Positions 9,225 to 17,984 of a DNA stretch of 57,227 nucleotides are shown in pieces. The position numbers and the translations under genes were made by a program. Positions within the stretch are counted from its first letter, which is position 1, and each line of letters begins with the position of its first letter. The notes beneath the pieces are model-generated. The model was not told the DNA's origin. It did not search any database and was given only the letters and a program-made list of their open reading frames with translations. Source of the stretch: an uncultured Planctomycetia bacterium (lineage in GTDB: Bacteria; Planctomycetota; Phycisphaerae; FEN-1346; JAACEH01); NCBI GenBank assembly GCA_903929765.1, contig CAIYVX010000030.1, positions 1 to 57,227 on the forward strand, written 5' to 3'.

Positions 9225-12200
9225 ATGTCACAGACGAATCCAACCAGTGGAATAACTCCGGCGCAATTCATTGCCAAGTGGGAGCGTGTCACGCTGCCGG
9301 AGCGGGCCGCCAGCCAGGAACATTTCATCGACCTCTGCCGCCTACTTGGCCAACCCACGCCGGCCGAGCACGACGCCACCGGCGCCGAGTACGCCTTCGA
9401 GAAAGGCGTGGCCGTCACCAACGGGGCGTCGCGCGGCTCAAAGGGCGACAGCGGCTATGCCGACGTCTGGTGGCGTGGCAAGTTCGGTTGGGAATACAAG
9501 CGTAAGGACAAGTACAAAGACCTCACCGACGCCTACCGCCAACTCTGCCAGTACCGTGAGGCCCTCGACAACCCGCCGCTCCTGGTCGTCAGCGACATCA
9601 CCCGCACCGAGATTCACACGAACTTCACCGGCACCGCCAAGCATGTGCACACAGTCTTGCTGGCGGACCTGGCCAGCCCGGAAAACCTCGCCCTCCTGCG
9701 CCGCGTCTTCACCGATCCCGAGTCTTTCCGCCCGACGATCACCGTCCAGAAGGTTACGGAGCAGATTGCCGAGCAGATCGGCGATCTGGCCAAGAGCCTC
9801 CACGCCCGCGGCCACGACCCGCACGCCGCCGCCCATTTCCTAATGAAGTGCATGTTCGGCCTGTTTGCCGAGGACGTGGGGCTGCTGTCCAACGGCCTGT
9901 TCTCCCGCATTCTTGATACCTGGCACGATCAGCCGGCGGAGCTTCAACGGCGGCTCGCGGAGTTGTTCGCCGCCATGTGCCGCGGCGGGGCCTTCGGCGC
10001 CGACCCGATCCCCTGGTTCAACGGCGGCCTGTTCGACGACACGCCGCCCATCGAGTTGACCAAGATTGAGATTGACGTCCTCCGCGCCGCCGCCCGCCAG
10101 AACTGGGCCGCAGTCGAGCCGGCCATCTTCGGCACCCTCTTTGAGCGTTCCCTTGACCCGGACAAACGCGCCCAGATCGGCGCCCACTATACCGACCGCG
10201 AGGACATCCTGCTTATCGTCGAGCCGGTGGTCATGGCCCCGTTGCGCCGCCAATGGGCCGAGGTCAAAGCCCAGGTCGAGCGGCTGCTCGAGCGCCGCCG
10301 TACCGAAAAGCCCAAGGCCACGCGACTTGGGAAAGGAAAGCTGGGGCCAATCGACAAGGCCATCGACGCCGCCATCCAGGACTTCCTCCACCACCTGGCC
10401 ACCCGCCGCATCTTCGACCCGGCCTACGGTTCCGGCAACTTCCTCTATGTCGCCATCCAGCAACTCCTGGAACTGGAGAAGGAAGTCATCACCTTTGCCG
10501 CGCGGCCCGACATCAGCCTCGGGCTTTTTCCCCAGGTGCGGCCCACACAATTGTACGGACTGGAACTGAACCCTTACGCCGCCGAACTCGCCCAGGTGGT
10601 CATCTGGATCGGCTACCTCCAGTGGATGCGCGACAACGGTTTCAACGCCCCGCGCTCCCCCATCCTCGAAGCCCTCCCCTCCATCGAGTGCCGCGACGCC
10701 ATCCTCGACCTCCCCGCCACTTCCCGCGACCTGACCGCCGCCAACGGCGTCCAAACTCCCTCGCCCAACGTCCTCACCACGCCCGCCGTCTGGCCCGAAG
10801 CCGATTTCATCATCGGAAACCCCCCGTTCCTCGGCTCGAAGCTCTTCCGCCAGAGCGGCCTGACCGACGACTACATCGAGGCCATGTACGCCGCCTACGA
10901 CCTGCCCAAAACCAGCGACCTCTGTTGCTACTGGTTCGAGCAGGCCCGGCGGGTGATCGAAAAGCATTCGGCCACGCGCGCCGGCCTCCTGGCCACGCAG
11001 GGCATTCGCGGCGGCGACAATCGCACCGTCCTCGAACGGATCAAAAAGACCGGCGACATTTTCATGGCCTGGAGCGACCGCGAATGGATTCTTGACGGGG
11101 CCAACGTCCACGTGTCGATGGTCGGGTTTGACAATGGCACGCAGAAGGAGCGGACTCTGGACGGCGCAAAGTTGGCGGCGATCAATCCCGACCTGGCCGG
11201 CGGCGCTGACACGACACGGGGTGAACGCCTGACGGAAAATATGGGCCTTGGCTTCATGGGCGACACCAAAGGTGGTGCGTTTGATGTTCCCTGGACCGAG
11301 GCCCGGCGGCTCTTGGCCCAGCCCAATCCTACTGGACGACCCAATACAGATGTTGTTCGCCCCTGGGTCAACGGCAGCGATATTACTAAACGGCTGCGGG
11401 CCATGTTCATCATCGACTTCGGGTGCGACATGGGCCTGGCTGACGCCGCAGGCTACGAAGCCTGTTTCAAGTTGGTGGAAACAGCGGTGCAGCCAGAGCG
11501 CGTTGGGAATCGCCGTCAGGCTTATGCCGAGCGATGGTGGCTTCACGTCGAGGCGCGGCCGGCAATGCGCAATGTCTTGCCGCGCACCCGCTTTCTGGTC
11601 ACACCCAACGTAACGAAGCACCGGCTTTTCGCCTGGCTTTCAGGGGATATGTTGCCCGACCATCAACTGATCGTTTTCGCCCGCAGCGACGACTACTTCT
11701 TCGGCGTCCTGCACAGCAGCATCCATGAGATGTGGGCGCTGCGCATGGGCACGCAACTTGAGGATCGGCCCCGCTACACGCCGACAACCTGTTTCGAGAC
11801 CTTCGCCCTGCCGTGGGCACCGGGGAAGGAACCGGCCGACGGCCCGCTGTGCGCCCGCATTGCCGAGGCGGCGCGGCTCCTGAACGAGCAGCGCGAACGC
11901 TGGCTCAACCCGCCCGAATGGATTAACGAAATTGCCGCCACGGTCGACCGCGAGGATGATTTTCATGATGTGCCCGCCGCCGCCCGGCCACTCATCCGCC
12001 AGTCGGCCATCATGGACCGCGCCGCCAAACATCCGGAATTGAAGCGCCGCACCCTGACCGCGCTCTACAACGAGCGCCCGACCTGGCTCCGGTTGGCCCA
12101 TCAGGAACTCGACCGCGCCGTCCTCGCCGCCTATGCCGCCACCGACCCCACCGGCGGCTGGTCCGAAGACTGGTCCGACACCGGCGCCGGCCAACCGTTG

Positions 12201-12290
12201 CCTCCCAACCACCCCCTGGCTGCGCGCCGTAGCGAAATCGACGCCCGCGTCCTGGAGAACCTGCTGCGGCTCAATCAGGCGAGATCGTGA
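9225..12290 (+). CDS. Type IIG/MmeI-like restriction-modification enzyme
   Basis: The 1021-aa protein appears to combine nuclease, N6-adenine methyltransferase and target recognition. The N-terminus has a PD-(D/E)XK-like site: D80 with E90 and K92 in FGWEYKRK. Methyltransferase motif I is DPAYGSGNFL (D398), with LYGLELNPYAAELA behind it, and motif IV is NPPF (N532). The C-terminal part (about 700-1000) resembles the recognition region of single-chain enzymes. The start is set by a promoter that makes the mRNA leaderless. Divergent from the CRISPR operon and followed after 27 bp by a YhcG nuclease, it belongs to a defence island. It could be modification-only if the N-terminal site is inactive. 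Confidence 0.9.
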   Translation: MSQTNPTSGITPAQFIAKWERVTLPERAASQEHFIDLCRLLGQPTPAEHDATGAEYAFEKGVAVTNGASRGSKGDSGYADVWWRGKFGWEYKRKDKYKDLTDAYRQLCQYREALDNPPLLVVSDITRTEIHTNFTGTAKHVHTVLLADLASPENLALLRRVFTDPESFRPTITVQKVTEQIAEQIGDLAKSLHARGHDPHAAAHFLMKCMFGLFAEDVGLLSNGLFSRILDTWHDQPAELQRRLAELFAAMCRGGAFGADPIPWFNGGLFDDTPPIELTKIEIDVLRAAARQNWAAVEPAIFGTLFERSLDPDKRAQIGAHYTDREDILLIVEPVVMAPLRRQWAEVKAQVERLLERRRTEKPKATRLGKGKLGPIDKAIDAAIQDFLHHLATRRIFDPAYGSGNFLYVAIQQLLELEKEVITFAARPDISLGLFPQVRPTQLYGLELNPYAAELAQVVIWIGYLQWMRDNGFNAPRSPILEALPSIECRDAILDLPATSRDLTAANGVQTPSPNVLTTPAVWPEADFIIGNPPFLGSKLFRQSGLTDDYIEAMYAAYDLPKTSDLCCYWFEQARRVIEKHSATRAGLLATQGIRGGDNRTVLERIKKTGDIFMAWSDREWILDGANVHVSMVGFDNGTQKERTLDGAKLAAINPDLAGGADTTRGERLTENMGLGFMGDTKGGAFDVPWTEARRLLAQPNPTGRPNTDVVRPWVNGSDITKRLRAMFIIDFGCDMGLADAAGYEACFKLVETAVQPERVGNRRQAYAERWWLHVEARPAMRNVLPRTRFLVTPNVTKHRLFAWLSGDMLPDHQLIVFARSDDYFFGVLHSSIHEMWALRMGTQLEDRPRYTPTTCFETFALPWAPGKEPADGPLCARIAEAARLLNEQRERWLNPPEWINEIAATVDREDDFHDVPAAARPLIRQSAIMDRAAKHPELKRRTLTALYNERPTWLRLAHQELDRAVLAAYAATDPTGGWSEDWSDTGAGQPLPPNHPLAARRSEIDARVLENLLRLNQARS

Positions 12291-12317
12291 CGAGGCCAAT
12301 TCGAGAAAGGATTCGCA

Positions 12318-13445
12318 ATGACTGCCAGGCGCAATGATAAGGCCCCGAAGCCCAGCACGGAGAAGAGTCTGCCGCAACATGTGGCCAAGGCGAACCTGCT
12401 ACCCCCAGGCTATGGCGACCTGTTGGAAGACCTGAAAGTGCGCATTCGCACGGCGCAGCTTAAGGCCGCCTTGTCAGTCAACCGCGAGTTGATTCAACTC
12501 TATTGGGACATCGGCAATCTAATCGTTGAGCGGCAGCGGATGGAAGGTTGGGGCAAGGCGGTCGTCGAACGACTGGCCACTGACCTGCAGCGTGAGTTTC
12601 CTGGGGTGGCCGGGTTTTCGCCCCGCAATATTTGGCGTATGAGGGCCTTTTATCTGGCCTACACGAAGGAGACTCAAATTCTGCCACGGCCCGTGGCAGA
12701 ATTGGACGAGAAGAATCTGCCACGACCCGTGGCAGAAATTCCCTGGGGCCACAACACTGACCTGCTGGACAAAGTTAAGAACCCGTTGGAACGCCTCTGG
12801 TACGCGCAGCAGACCATCGCCAACGGCTGGTCGCGCACCATGCTTCTTCACTGGGTAGAGTCGGACCTCTTCTCGCGCCAGGGCCGGGCCGTCACTAACT
12901 TCAAGACGGCGCTGCCGGCGCCGCAATCGGACCTGGCGGCTGAAGTTGTCAAGGATCCGTACAACTTCGACTTCCTAACTCTCCGTGCTGGTGCCGCCGA
13001 GCGCGAACTGGAACACGGGCTGCTCGACCACATTCGGAAGTTTCTGTTGGAACTCGGGGCCGGCTTCGCATTCGTCGGCCAGCAGGTCCACCTGGAGGTA
13101 GACGGAGAGGATTTCTACCTCGACCTGCTCTTTTACCACCTGCGACTGCGCTGCTATATCGTAATCGACCTCAAGGCCCAGGCGTTCAAGCCGGAATACG
13201 CCGGCAAGATGAATTTCTACCTCTCGGCTGTAGACGACTTGTTGCGCCATCCGGACGACAAACCTTCGATTGGCCTAATCTTGTGCAAGACCCGCAAAAA
13301 AATTATCGCCGAATATGCCCTGCGTAACGTGACCAAGCCAGTTGGAGTGGCCCGGTACGTGACCAAGCTGGTTGAAACCCTGCCGGCACAATTCAGGAAA
13401 TCGTTACCCAGCACGAAGGAACTCGAAGAGGAACTGAAGGAATAG
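12318..13445 (+). CDS. yhcG: YhcG/DUF1016 family PDDEXK nuclease
   Basis: The 375-aa protein has the DUF1016 N-terminal helical domain (about 30-215, with LYWDIGNLIVERQ) and a C-terminal nuclease domain (about 220-370). D269 in FYLDLLFYH and D284-L-K286 in VIDLKA form a PD-(D/E)XK site. The family is common next to restriction and anti-phage genes and may act on DNA from mobile elements. AAAGGA lies upstream of the ATG, 27 bp after the type IIG-like gene, so the two probably form an operon. A tandem LPRPVAE repeat encoded by near-perfect palindromes sits between the domains, around residues 121-140. Confidence 0.9.
   Translation: MTARRNDKAPKPSTEKSLPQHVAKANLLPPGYGDLLEDLKVRIRTAQLKAALSVNRELIQLYWDIGNLIVERQRMEGWGKAVVERLATDLQREFPGVAGFSPRNIWRMRAFYLAYTKETQILPRPVAELDEKNLPRPVAEIPWGHNTDLLDKVKNPLERLWYAQQTIANGWSRTMLLHWVESDLFSRQGRAVTNFKTALPAPQSDLAAEVVKDPYNFDFLTLRAGAAERELEHGLLDHIRKFLLELGAGFAFVGQQVHLEVDGEDFYLDLLFYHLRLRCYIVIDLKAQAFKPEYAGKMNFYLSAVDDLLRHPDDKPSIGLILCKTRKKIIAEYALRNVTKPVGVARYVTKLVETLPAQFRKSLPSTKELEEELKE
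12677..12736. repeat. Two palindromes inside yhcG
   Basis: 12677-12703 is a palindrome with 13-bp arms (AATTCTGCCACGG) around one central base. 12716-12736 has 9-bp arms (TCTGCCACG) around ACC. Both are read in frame and add the repeated peptide LPRPVAE. Confidence 0.9.
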
Positions 13446-13491
13446 CCATTCAACGGCAGCGGCACTTTTCACGTCTTGAGCGGCAACGATT

Positions 13492-13518
13492 CAGTTGTCA
13501 GAAATTCTCTGACAACTG
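13492..13518. other. Perfect hairpin after yhcG
   Basis: An 11-bp inverted repeat, CAGTTGTCAGA/TCTGACAACTG with loop AATTC, starts 46 bp past the yhcG stop. No T tract follows on either strand, so it is terminator-like at best. Nothing else is seen in 13446-13632. Confidence 0.6.
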
Positions 13519-13632
13519 CCGCTGACGGCACTCCCGCCACAACTAGATGACCCCGCCCGCCGTGCTTTTTGGGCACGCCAGTCAGGCCCGAAAACTTCCA
13601 TCATTAATTCTGCATTTCTCGCCTGAATCCCC

Positions 13633-13668
13633 TTGCTGTGGTCGCGTACATGGCGTACTGTCCATGTA
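13633..13668 (+). promoter_or_regulatory. Candidate promoter with overlapping operator
   Basis: TTGCTG (13633-13638), a 17-bp spacer and TACTGT (13656-13661) precede the next gene. A 7-bp inverted repeat, TACATGG (13647-13653)/CCATGTA (13662-13668), brackets the -10 hexamer, which suggests an autoregulatory operator. The -10 is weak. Confidence 0.4.
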
Positions 13669-13694
13669 GCGTAGGCCAGAACAAGGAGATGGAA

Positions 13695-13964
13695 ATGCGA
13701 ATCACGCGAATCGAGATCGAAGGACGCCGAGGCCGTTACGCCACGATCACCCGCCAGCGCGGCAACCCGAACATCGAGGTCACCGTCCTGGTGCCGGAAC
13801 GCCCGGACGGCATGACGCTGGAGGTGGCCGCCCGCGGCGACGAGACCGGCGAGAAGGTCCGCCGGGCCTTCGCCGGCTACCTGCACCGGCAGCTCGAGGA
13901 ATACGAAGGCACCAACTGCGACCTCGAGGGCTACGCCCGTGAGCTCGAACGTTTCGCCGACTGA
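13695..13964 (+). CDS. Small hypothetical protein, first gene of the element core
   Basis: This 89-aa protein was not recognised. It begins with a beta-rich stretch (MRITRIEIEGRRGRYATITR) and ends in an acidic amphipathic helix, with no cysteine cluster and no membrane segment. The ATG at 13695 is chosen because AAGGAG (13683-13688) is six bases upstream; an ATG at 13689 abuts the same site. It heads a plus-strand run with the next two genes, spaced 15-45 bp apart, behind a promoter with a possible operator. An element-encoded regulator or accessory protein is possible, but nothing in the sequence shows it. Confidence 0.7.
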   Translation: MRITRIEIEGRRGRYATITRQRGNPNIEVTVLVPERPDGMTLEVAARGDETGEKVRRAFAGYLHRQLEEYEGTNCDLEGYARELERFAD

Positions 13965-13979
13965 AAGGAGAAGCAGACC

Positions 13980-14264
13980 ATGACCAGACGCAAACAGAAA
14001 ATCTACGACGCGAAATTCAAGGGCCGCAAAGTCCGGGTCACCGTCCCCGAGAATGACGACGCCAACGCCCTGGGTGAGGCCATCAAGAATAACCTCAGCC
14101 CCGAGGCCGTCGCGACCCTGGCCAACGCCGTCCGGGTACAGGTCAACGGCCGACGCACGAACCCCGAAGTGCGGCGCCAACTCGATTGGCTGGCCAACCG
14201 CCTGGTCACGATGTTGGGTGGTGAAGATGCATACCACGACCTCTTGAAAGAGGCGGGTCTGTAA
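13980..14264 (+). CDS. Small basic hypothetical protein
   Basis: This 94-aa protein was not recognised. It opens with a basic stretch (MTRRKQKIYDAKFKGRKVRV) followed by mostly helical sequence (EVRRQLDWLANRLVTMLGGE). Charge and size would suit a DNA-binding accessory protein, but no helix-turn-helix is convincing. GGAGA sits before the ATG and the gene follows its neighbour by 15 bp, so they are probably translated from one message. Confidence 0.7.
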   Translation: MTRRKQKIYDAKFKGRKVRVTVPENDDANALGEAIKNNLSPEAVATLANAVRVQVNGRRTNPEVRRQLDWLANRLVTMLGGEDAYHDLLKEAGL

Positions 14265-14309
14265 CAGGTTGCCCGGCGCATCGCCGGGCCAAACGCAAAG
14301 GAGTTGCAC

Positions 14310-14921
14310 ATGAAGAAGCAAGCGATTGAGTTGCATAAGATTTATGCTGTCAAAATTGGCGGGGCCGTGGTGCCCGTCCGCCTGGACAGCGAGAACCCGA
14401 GCGGGGGCTGGAGCGGCACTAATGCAAAAAGTGGCAAAGCGGTGCGTGTAAAATCGGCCCAGAGGTTGCGGGGCCTCTGGCCGAAGAAGAACCTGCCCAT
14501 CGTCGCCGAGAAAGACGACGGCAAGGCTGACGACAAGGGGGTGGCCGAGGCGGTCGCGGCGGTCGAGAAAGGCAACCTGGCCAAGGGCGTCACCGTGCCC
14601 GAGACGACGAAACGCCGCAAGGTGGCCAAGGATACCACTGGCCAGCCCGGACGCGACGGGGGCGAACCTGACGCAACGGGGGCCAAACCGGAACGCCACA
14701 GCCTCCTCAACCTCGCGGCCAAGGTTCTGGCCGAGGCCAGCGAACCCATGAATTGCCAGCAGATGGTCGAGAAGGTTCTCGTGACCGGCTTGTGGCAGAC
14801 CAAGGGCCGCACGCCTTGGGCTACATTGTACAGCGCCGTAATTCGCGAGATAGCGACCAAGGGCGAAGCCGCCCGGTTCCGCAAGGTCGACAAAGGCAAG
14901 TTCGCCGCCGCAGGCAGGTAG
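14310..14921 (+). CDS. HARE-HTH domain protein
   Basis: This 203-aa protein carries a HARE-HTH (HB1/ASXL-type) winged-helix domain at about residues 130-203, seen in HSLLNLAAKVLAEASEPM and TPWATLYSAVIREI. The N-terminal 60 residues (MKKQAIELHKIYAVKIGG) look beta-rich, and a charged, disordered linker separates the two. HARE-HTH domains are found in RNA polymerase delta subunits and in many chromatin- or DNA-linked proteins; planctomycete genomes hold many copies. The ATG at 14310 has AAAGGAG (14297-14303) six bases upstream. It probably acts in transcription or DNA recognition for the element. Confidence 0.8.
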   Translation: MKKQAIELHKIYAVKIGGAVVPVRLDSENPSGGWSGTNAKSGKAVRVKSAQRLRGLWPKKNLPIVAEKDDGKADDKGVAEAVAAVEKGNLAKGVTVPETTKRRKVAKDTTGQPGRDGGEPDATGAKPERHSLLNLAAKVLAEASEPMNCQQMVEKVLVTGLWQTKGRTPWATLYSAVIREIATKGEAARFRKVDKGKFAAAGR

Positions 14922-15135
14922 CTACTTCACATTGTTTTCCTCACCACCCCGGCCCCCCGAAGGTCGGGGTGCTCTTCGGCCGTATCCTCGACCAAGATTC
15001 TCGACCACAAATCGACCACAAATCTTGCCGACTGCCCTCCCGAACTCTATACTTCTGCGTCCGCACTGGGACGGAAGCTGGCACTGGCCAGCGGATCGGC
15101 CGTTCCTCCCGTGCGCGGCTCTGATGGAGTGCCCT

Positions 15136-16260
15136 ATGAACTGGAAAGATGAAGACATCGAAGAGGCCTGGGAGCCCGATGACCCGCCGCCCACGAAACG
15201 AGGCAACCTGGTCGACTTCTGGCTGCCGGACAGCGATCTCTGGTTGCTCCTGACAGGTCGGCCAGAGGCGCCGGCCGTGGCGTCCGCCGACGGCCGCGGG
15301 ATTTCGGAGCATTGGATCACCTGGGCCAAGCTGGCCGTCCTGGACGGCGGGTCCGTTCCCGGCTGGAACCAGAGAGACAGCCAGACCGGGTTTGGTCGTA
15401 GCGAGGCCCTGACGCTCTATTTATGTCGGCTGATACGGATCTGCGATGCGATGGCTCCGGCGGCTACCCCGTCGCGCAAGACCGCGGTGGAGTGGGAGAA
15501 TCTGCTTCTCGGCGCCGCCCTGATTGCCCGCCTTGAAATCGACCTGTGCCGCAGCAACGCCGCCAGCGGCTCCGGTTGCGATGACGTTATGCGACGAGCC
15601 TGTCAGAGCGGCATGGTTCAGGCCGAGACGGCCGATTCGCGGCACTCGGACGTGACTGACGGTAACGGCGGGCAGGTTGTCTATGGACTGACGCTTTTTG
15701 GCAAACGCAAGAGCGACGAATATGATCCTCCACCACCTTACCTCTGGACCCGCGAGGAGGCCGAAACTGCGGCCGCGACCTGCGACTGGTTGCGGACGAT
15801 CAAGGTTCCGTCCGGCAATGTTTCCGGAGCTCGCCTGGGTGCCAACGACATGGGGTCAGAGCGGGGAACGGAAATTCCCGATGCGGCGGCGCGCCGTCGC
15901 GGCGACTGGCCGGTCACGCGCACGCAGCCGGAGGTGGCCCGCTACCTGAGTGAGCGGGGCCGGCAGTACCGCGCGCTGGCCCAGGCCTGTCTTGACGGAC
16001 GGCGTGGCGCTCGCCAGGCCTTCATCAGCGTCTTCGGCCAGGCCGCCATCGCCCGAGCCATCAGCGAGCGGCTTGGAGGGAGTGATCAGTCCCGGCCCTG
16101 CCGCAGCCAGGACGTGGACCGGACGGAGGCCTGCGAGGCCTGCATCAAGCCGCTGCTTCAGAAGCCGCCGCGCCCGCCGCAGGGCTGGAAAGAATCTGAT
16201 TCGGCTGCCAGCGCCGCCGACGACATCGTCGCCGACATCTTCGGGGGCGACGAGGAATGA
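15136..16260 (+). CDS. Element hypothetical protein, 374 aa
   Basis: This 374-aa protein was not recognised. The N-terminus is acidic (MNWKDEDIEEAWEPDDPPPT); the rest is mostly helical with scattered cysteines (about residues 135-155 and 330-340) that form no standard zinc motif. I start it at 15136, where GGAG (15126-15129) lies six bases upstream; the frame is open further up without a better site. Its stop overlaps the next start in ATGA (16257), so the two genes are translationally coupled and probably act together. The surrounding replication genes suggest an element maintenance role, not shown by sequence. Confidence 0.65.
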   Translation: MNWKDEDIEEAWEPDDPPPTKRGNLVDFWLPDSDLWLLLTGRPEAPAVASADGRGISEHWITWAKLAVLDGGSVPGWNQRDSQTGFGRSEALTLYLCRLIRICDAMAPAATPSRKTAVEWENLLLGAALIARLEIDLCRSNAASGSGCDDVMRRACQSGMVQAETADSRHSDVTDGNGGQVVYGLTLFGKRKSDEYDPPPPYLWTREEAETAAATCDWLRTIKVPSGNVSGARLGANDMGSERGTEIPDAAARRRGDWPVTRTQPEVARYLSERGRQYRALAQACLDGRRGARQAFISVFGQAAIARAISERLGGSDQSRPCRSQDVDRTEACEACIKPLLQKPPRPPQGWKESDSAASAADDIVADIFGGDEE

Positions 16261-17045
16261 GGCCCGGAAAGCGCTCGGTTCTGGACGGCCAGCCCGTCAC
16301 CCTCGGCCAGTTCCGCGACGAGCTCGCTCCGCGGCTGCTGGCGACGGGTTTCTGCTCGCGGCCGTGGGTGGTGGCGGCGTTCGCGGCCGACAATTCGGAC
16401 CGTCGGCAGCCGCGCCTGCGGTATCAGCGCGGGGCCTTTCCGCCGGGCGGCAAGGCGACGCTGATGCGCCGCTGCCCGGCCTGCGGCCGGATGTCTCCGC
16501 CGAACGTGACGCCGGGCGAGCCGTGCTCCGACTGCGAACTGGAGGCGGCGTGGCACCGCCTGGTTGCACGGCTGCAGCCGCCCACCGATCCGGACCTGGC
16601 CGAGGAACTCTATCGCCGCTGGTGGCACAGCGGCCCGACGTACCGCGAGTTCCTCGACCGACCCGGCCTGGCCCTGCTTCGACGGACGGACGCGAGAGAT
16701 TTCCACCCGCAGCCAACGGCCGCCGAAGAGGGGGCCGCCATCGACGCCGACGACCTGGCCGACGGCCCGCTCACGAGCGACGAGCGCGCCTGGGGCAGCC
16801 AGCCGATCAATACGCGGCTGGCCTTCCAGGCCGCGCGTCGGCGACTGATCAAGCCGCGCGAGGGTTCAGGGCTTCATCCGGGCAGCGACCTCGTTTTGCA
16901 GCCGGAGCGAAAGAAGGATCTCCGCAAGGAGATCAGCTATTATCGTCGCAAGAAACGCGTTAAGCCCCGCGCCCGCCGGTACAGTCGGTTCGATCCCTAC
17001 AATCGCGCCCCCGAAGATCGCGATCCTGCTCCCCCCGCCGCTTAA
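16257..17045 (+). CDS. Zinc-ribbon-containing element protein
   Basis: The 262-aa protein has one CPAC...CSDC pair of cysteine knuckles at about residues 79-98, consistent with a small zinc ribbon. The C-terminus is long and basic (DLRKEISYYRRKKRVKPRAR), as expected for nucleic-acid contact. Its ATG overlaps the upstream stop, so translation is coupled. No wider family was recognised. Confidence 0.65.
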   Translation: MRPGKRSVLDGQPVTLGQFRDELAPRLLATGFCSRPWVVAAFAADNSDRRQPRLRYQRGAFPPGGKATLMRRCPACGRMSPPNVTPGEPCSDCELEAAWHRLVARLQPPTDPDLAEELYRRWWHSGPTYREFLDRPGLALLRRTDARDFHPQPTAAEEGAAIDADDLADGPLTSDERAWGSQPINTRLAFQAARRRLIKPREGSGLHPGSDLVLQPERKKDLRKEISYYRRKKRVKPRARRYSRFDPYNRAPEDRDPAPPAA

Positions 17046-17061
17046 GTATCCCGCCTCTCCC

Positions 17062-17155
17062 TCATCCATGAATCCTTCCGCCGTCCATCCATAGGCCATC
17101 TATGGATGAACTCGACGTTTTCAGCCCCTATTTTTCGGCCTTTCCGCTCATCCAT
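17062..17155. repeat. Iteron-like TCATCCAT cluster
   Basis: TCATCCAT or its complement occurs at 17062-17069, 17102-17109 (complement) and 17148-17155, with a variant (CCATCCAT) at 17085-17092. CATCCATA (17086-17093) and TATGGATG (17101-17108) form a perfect 8-bp inverted repeat. It lies in the 214-bp gap before the HEAGH gene and could be an operator array or origin iterons. Confidence 0.5.
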
Positions 17156-17259
17156 CATGGAACGCGCCTAAGGCTATAGGGGGCGGCGCGTCGCCTGCCC
17201 GAATCAGCGCGGCAAACTCGGCGCTCGCGCATATATAGACGGTGGGAGAAAGGAACCGC

Positions 17260-17910
17260 ATGCAGACCTTGGAGGAAGCTTCAGCCCAGCGCTGCCACGG
17301 GCTGACGGACCGGCGCAGCCGCTGGACAACGTGCCTGCATGAGGCCGGACACGTCGTCGCCGCGAGGCGTCTGTTCGGGCGGGCCGGCGGAGCGGCCGTC
17401 TTTGAAGACGGATCGGGCGTGGCCGACGTTGGTCGCCAAGTGGACGTTCCCGCCTCATTCAAGGACGCCTTGGCCACGGCGGCTGGGGCAGCGGCAGAGT
17501 CGCTGGACGAACGGTACTCGCCGCCCCCCGTGCCCATGCCGGTGCCGTTGGAGGTGGCCTACCCGGAGGCTGCCGGGCGGCTGAAGGCAGATGTGGCGGA
17601 GCTCATGCCCGACGAGGTCGCCATAGCCAGATGGTGTATTCACGGCCGGGAGGGTGAGCCCGACCTGTGGGCGCGCCGTCATGGCTGGGTGCAGGCGGCT
17701 GCCCAGGACTTTGTCGCCGAACACCGGCAAGAGATTGTGGATACCGCCGCGGCCCTGTTCGGTCGGGGCATCGTCAGGTTACCGGCACTGCCGGGGAAAG
17801 GAGTCGCACATGTTGGCTTAACCGCAGACGCTGGGTCGCAAGGAAGCCTGCCGCGAGGTTGCCAAACCGAGCATGAAAGCCCATGCGACCGCGTTGTGGA
17901 ACGGGCATGA
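17260..17910 (+). CDS. HEAGH-motif protein, FtsH M41-peptidase-like
   Basis: The 216-aa protein contains CLHEAGHVVAARRLFG, with H27, E28 and H31 matching the zinc-binding HEAGH of the FtsH/M41 peptidase domain. It lacks the AAA domain and membrane anchor of FtsH. The acidic third ligand of M41 is not assigned with certainty; the stretch around residues 110-150 (AELMPDEVAIARWCIHG) is where it would lie. Such stand-alone domains are common on planctomycete elements. The ATG at 17260 has AAAGGA five bases upstream. Proteolytic activity is plausible but unproven. Confidence 0.65.
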   Translation: MQTLEEASAQRCHGLTDRRSRWTTCLHEAGHVVAARRLFGRAGGAAVFEDGSGVADVGRQVDVPASFKDALATAAGAAAESLDERYSPPPVPMPVPLEVAYPEAAGRLKADVAELMPDEVAIARWCIHGREGEPDLWARRHGWVQAAAQDFVAEHRQEIVDTAAALFGRGIVRLPALPGKGVAHVGLTADAGSQGSLPRGCQTEHESPCDRVVERA

Positions 17911-17984
17911 CTCAAACCAGCACAGCCTTTCACGAGTGATGTGAACAGGAAACCAGTGAGACAGATAAGAGAAAGGGACTGATC

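Noticed and set aside
9840-11621. Minus-strand frame of 593 aa
   Set aside because: Lies opposite the methyltransferase; low-complexity Gly/Val/Asp translation typical of high-GC antisense frames.
13492-13518. Rho-independent terminator after yhcG
   Set aside because: The hairpin is perfect but no T tract follows on either strand, so it is listed only as a hairpin.
13491-14699. Minus-strand frame of 402 aa
   Set aside because: Antisense to three genes with good ribosome binding sites and a HARE-HTH domain.
15950-16963. Plus-strand frame of 337 aa
   Set aside because: Overlaps two coupled genes in another frame; composition rich in Arg, Pro and Gly.
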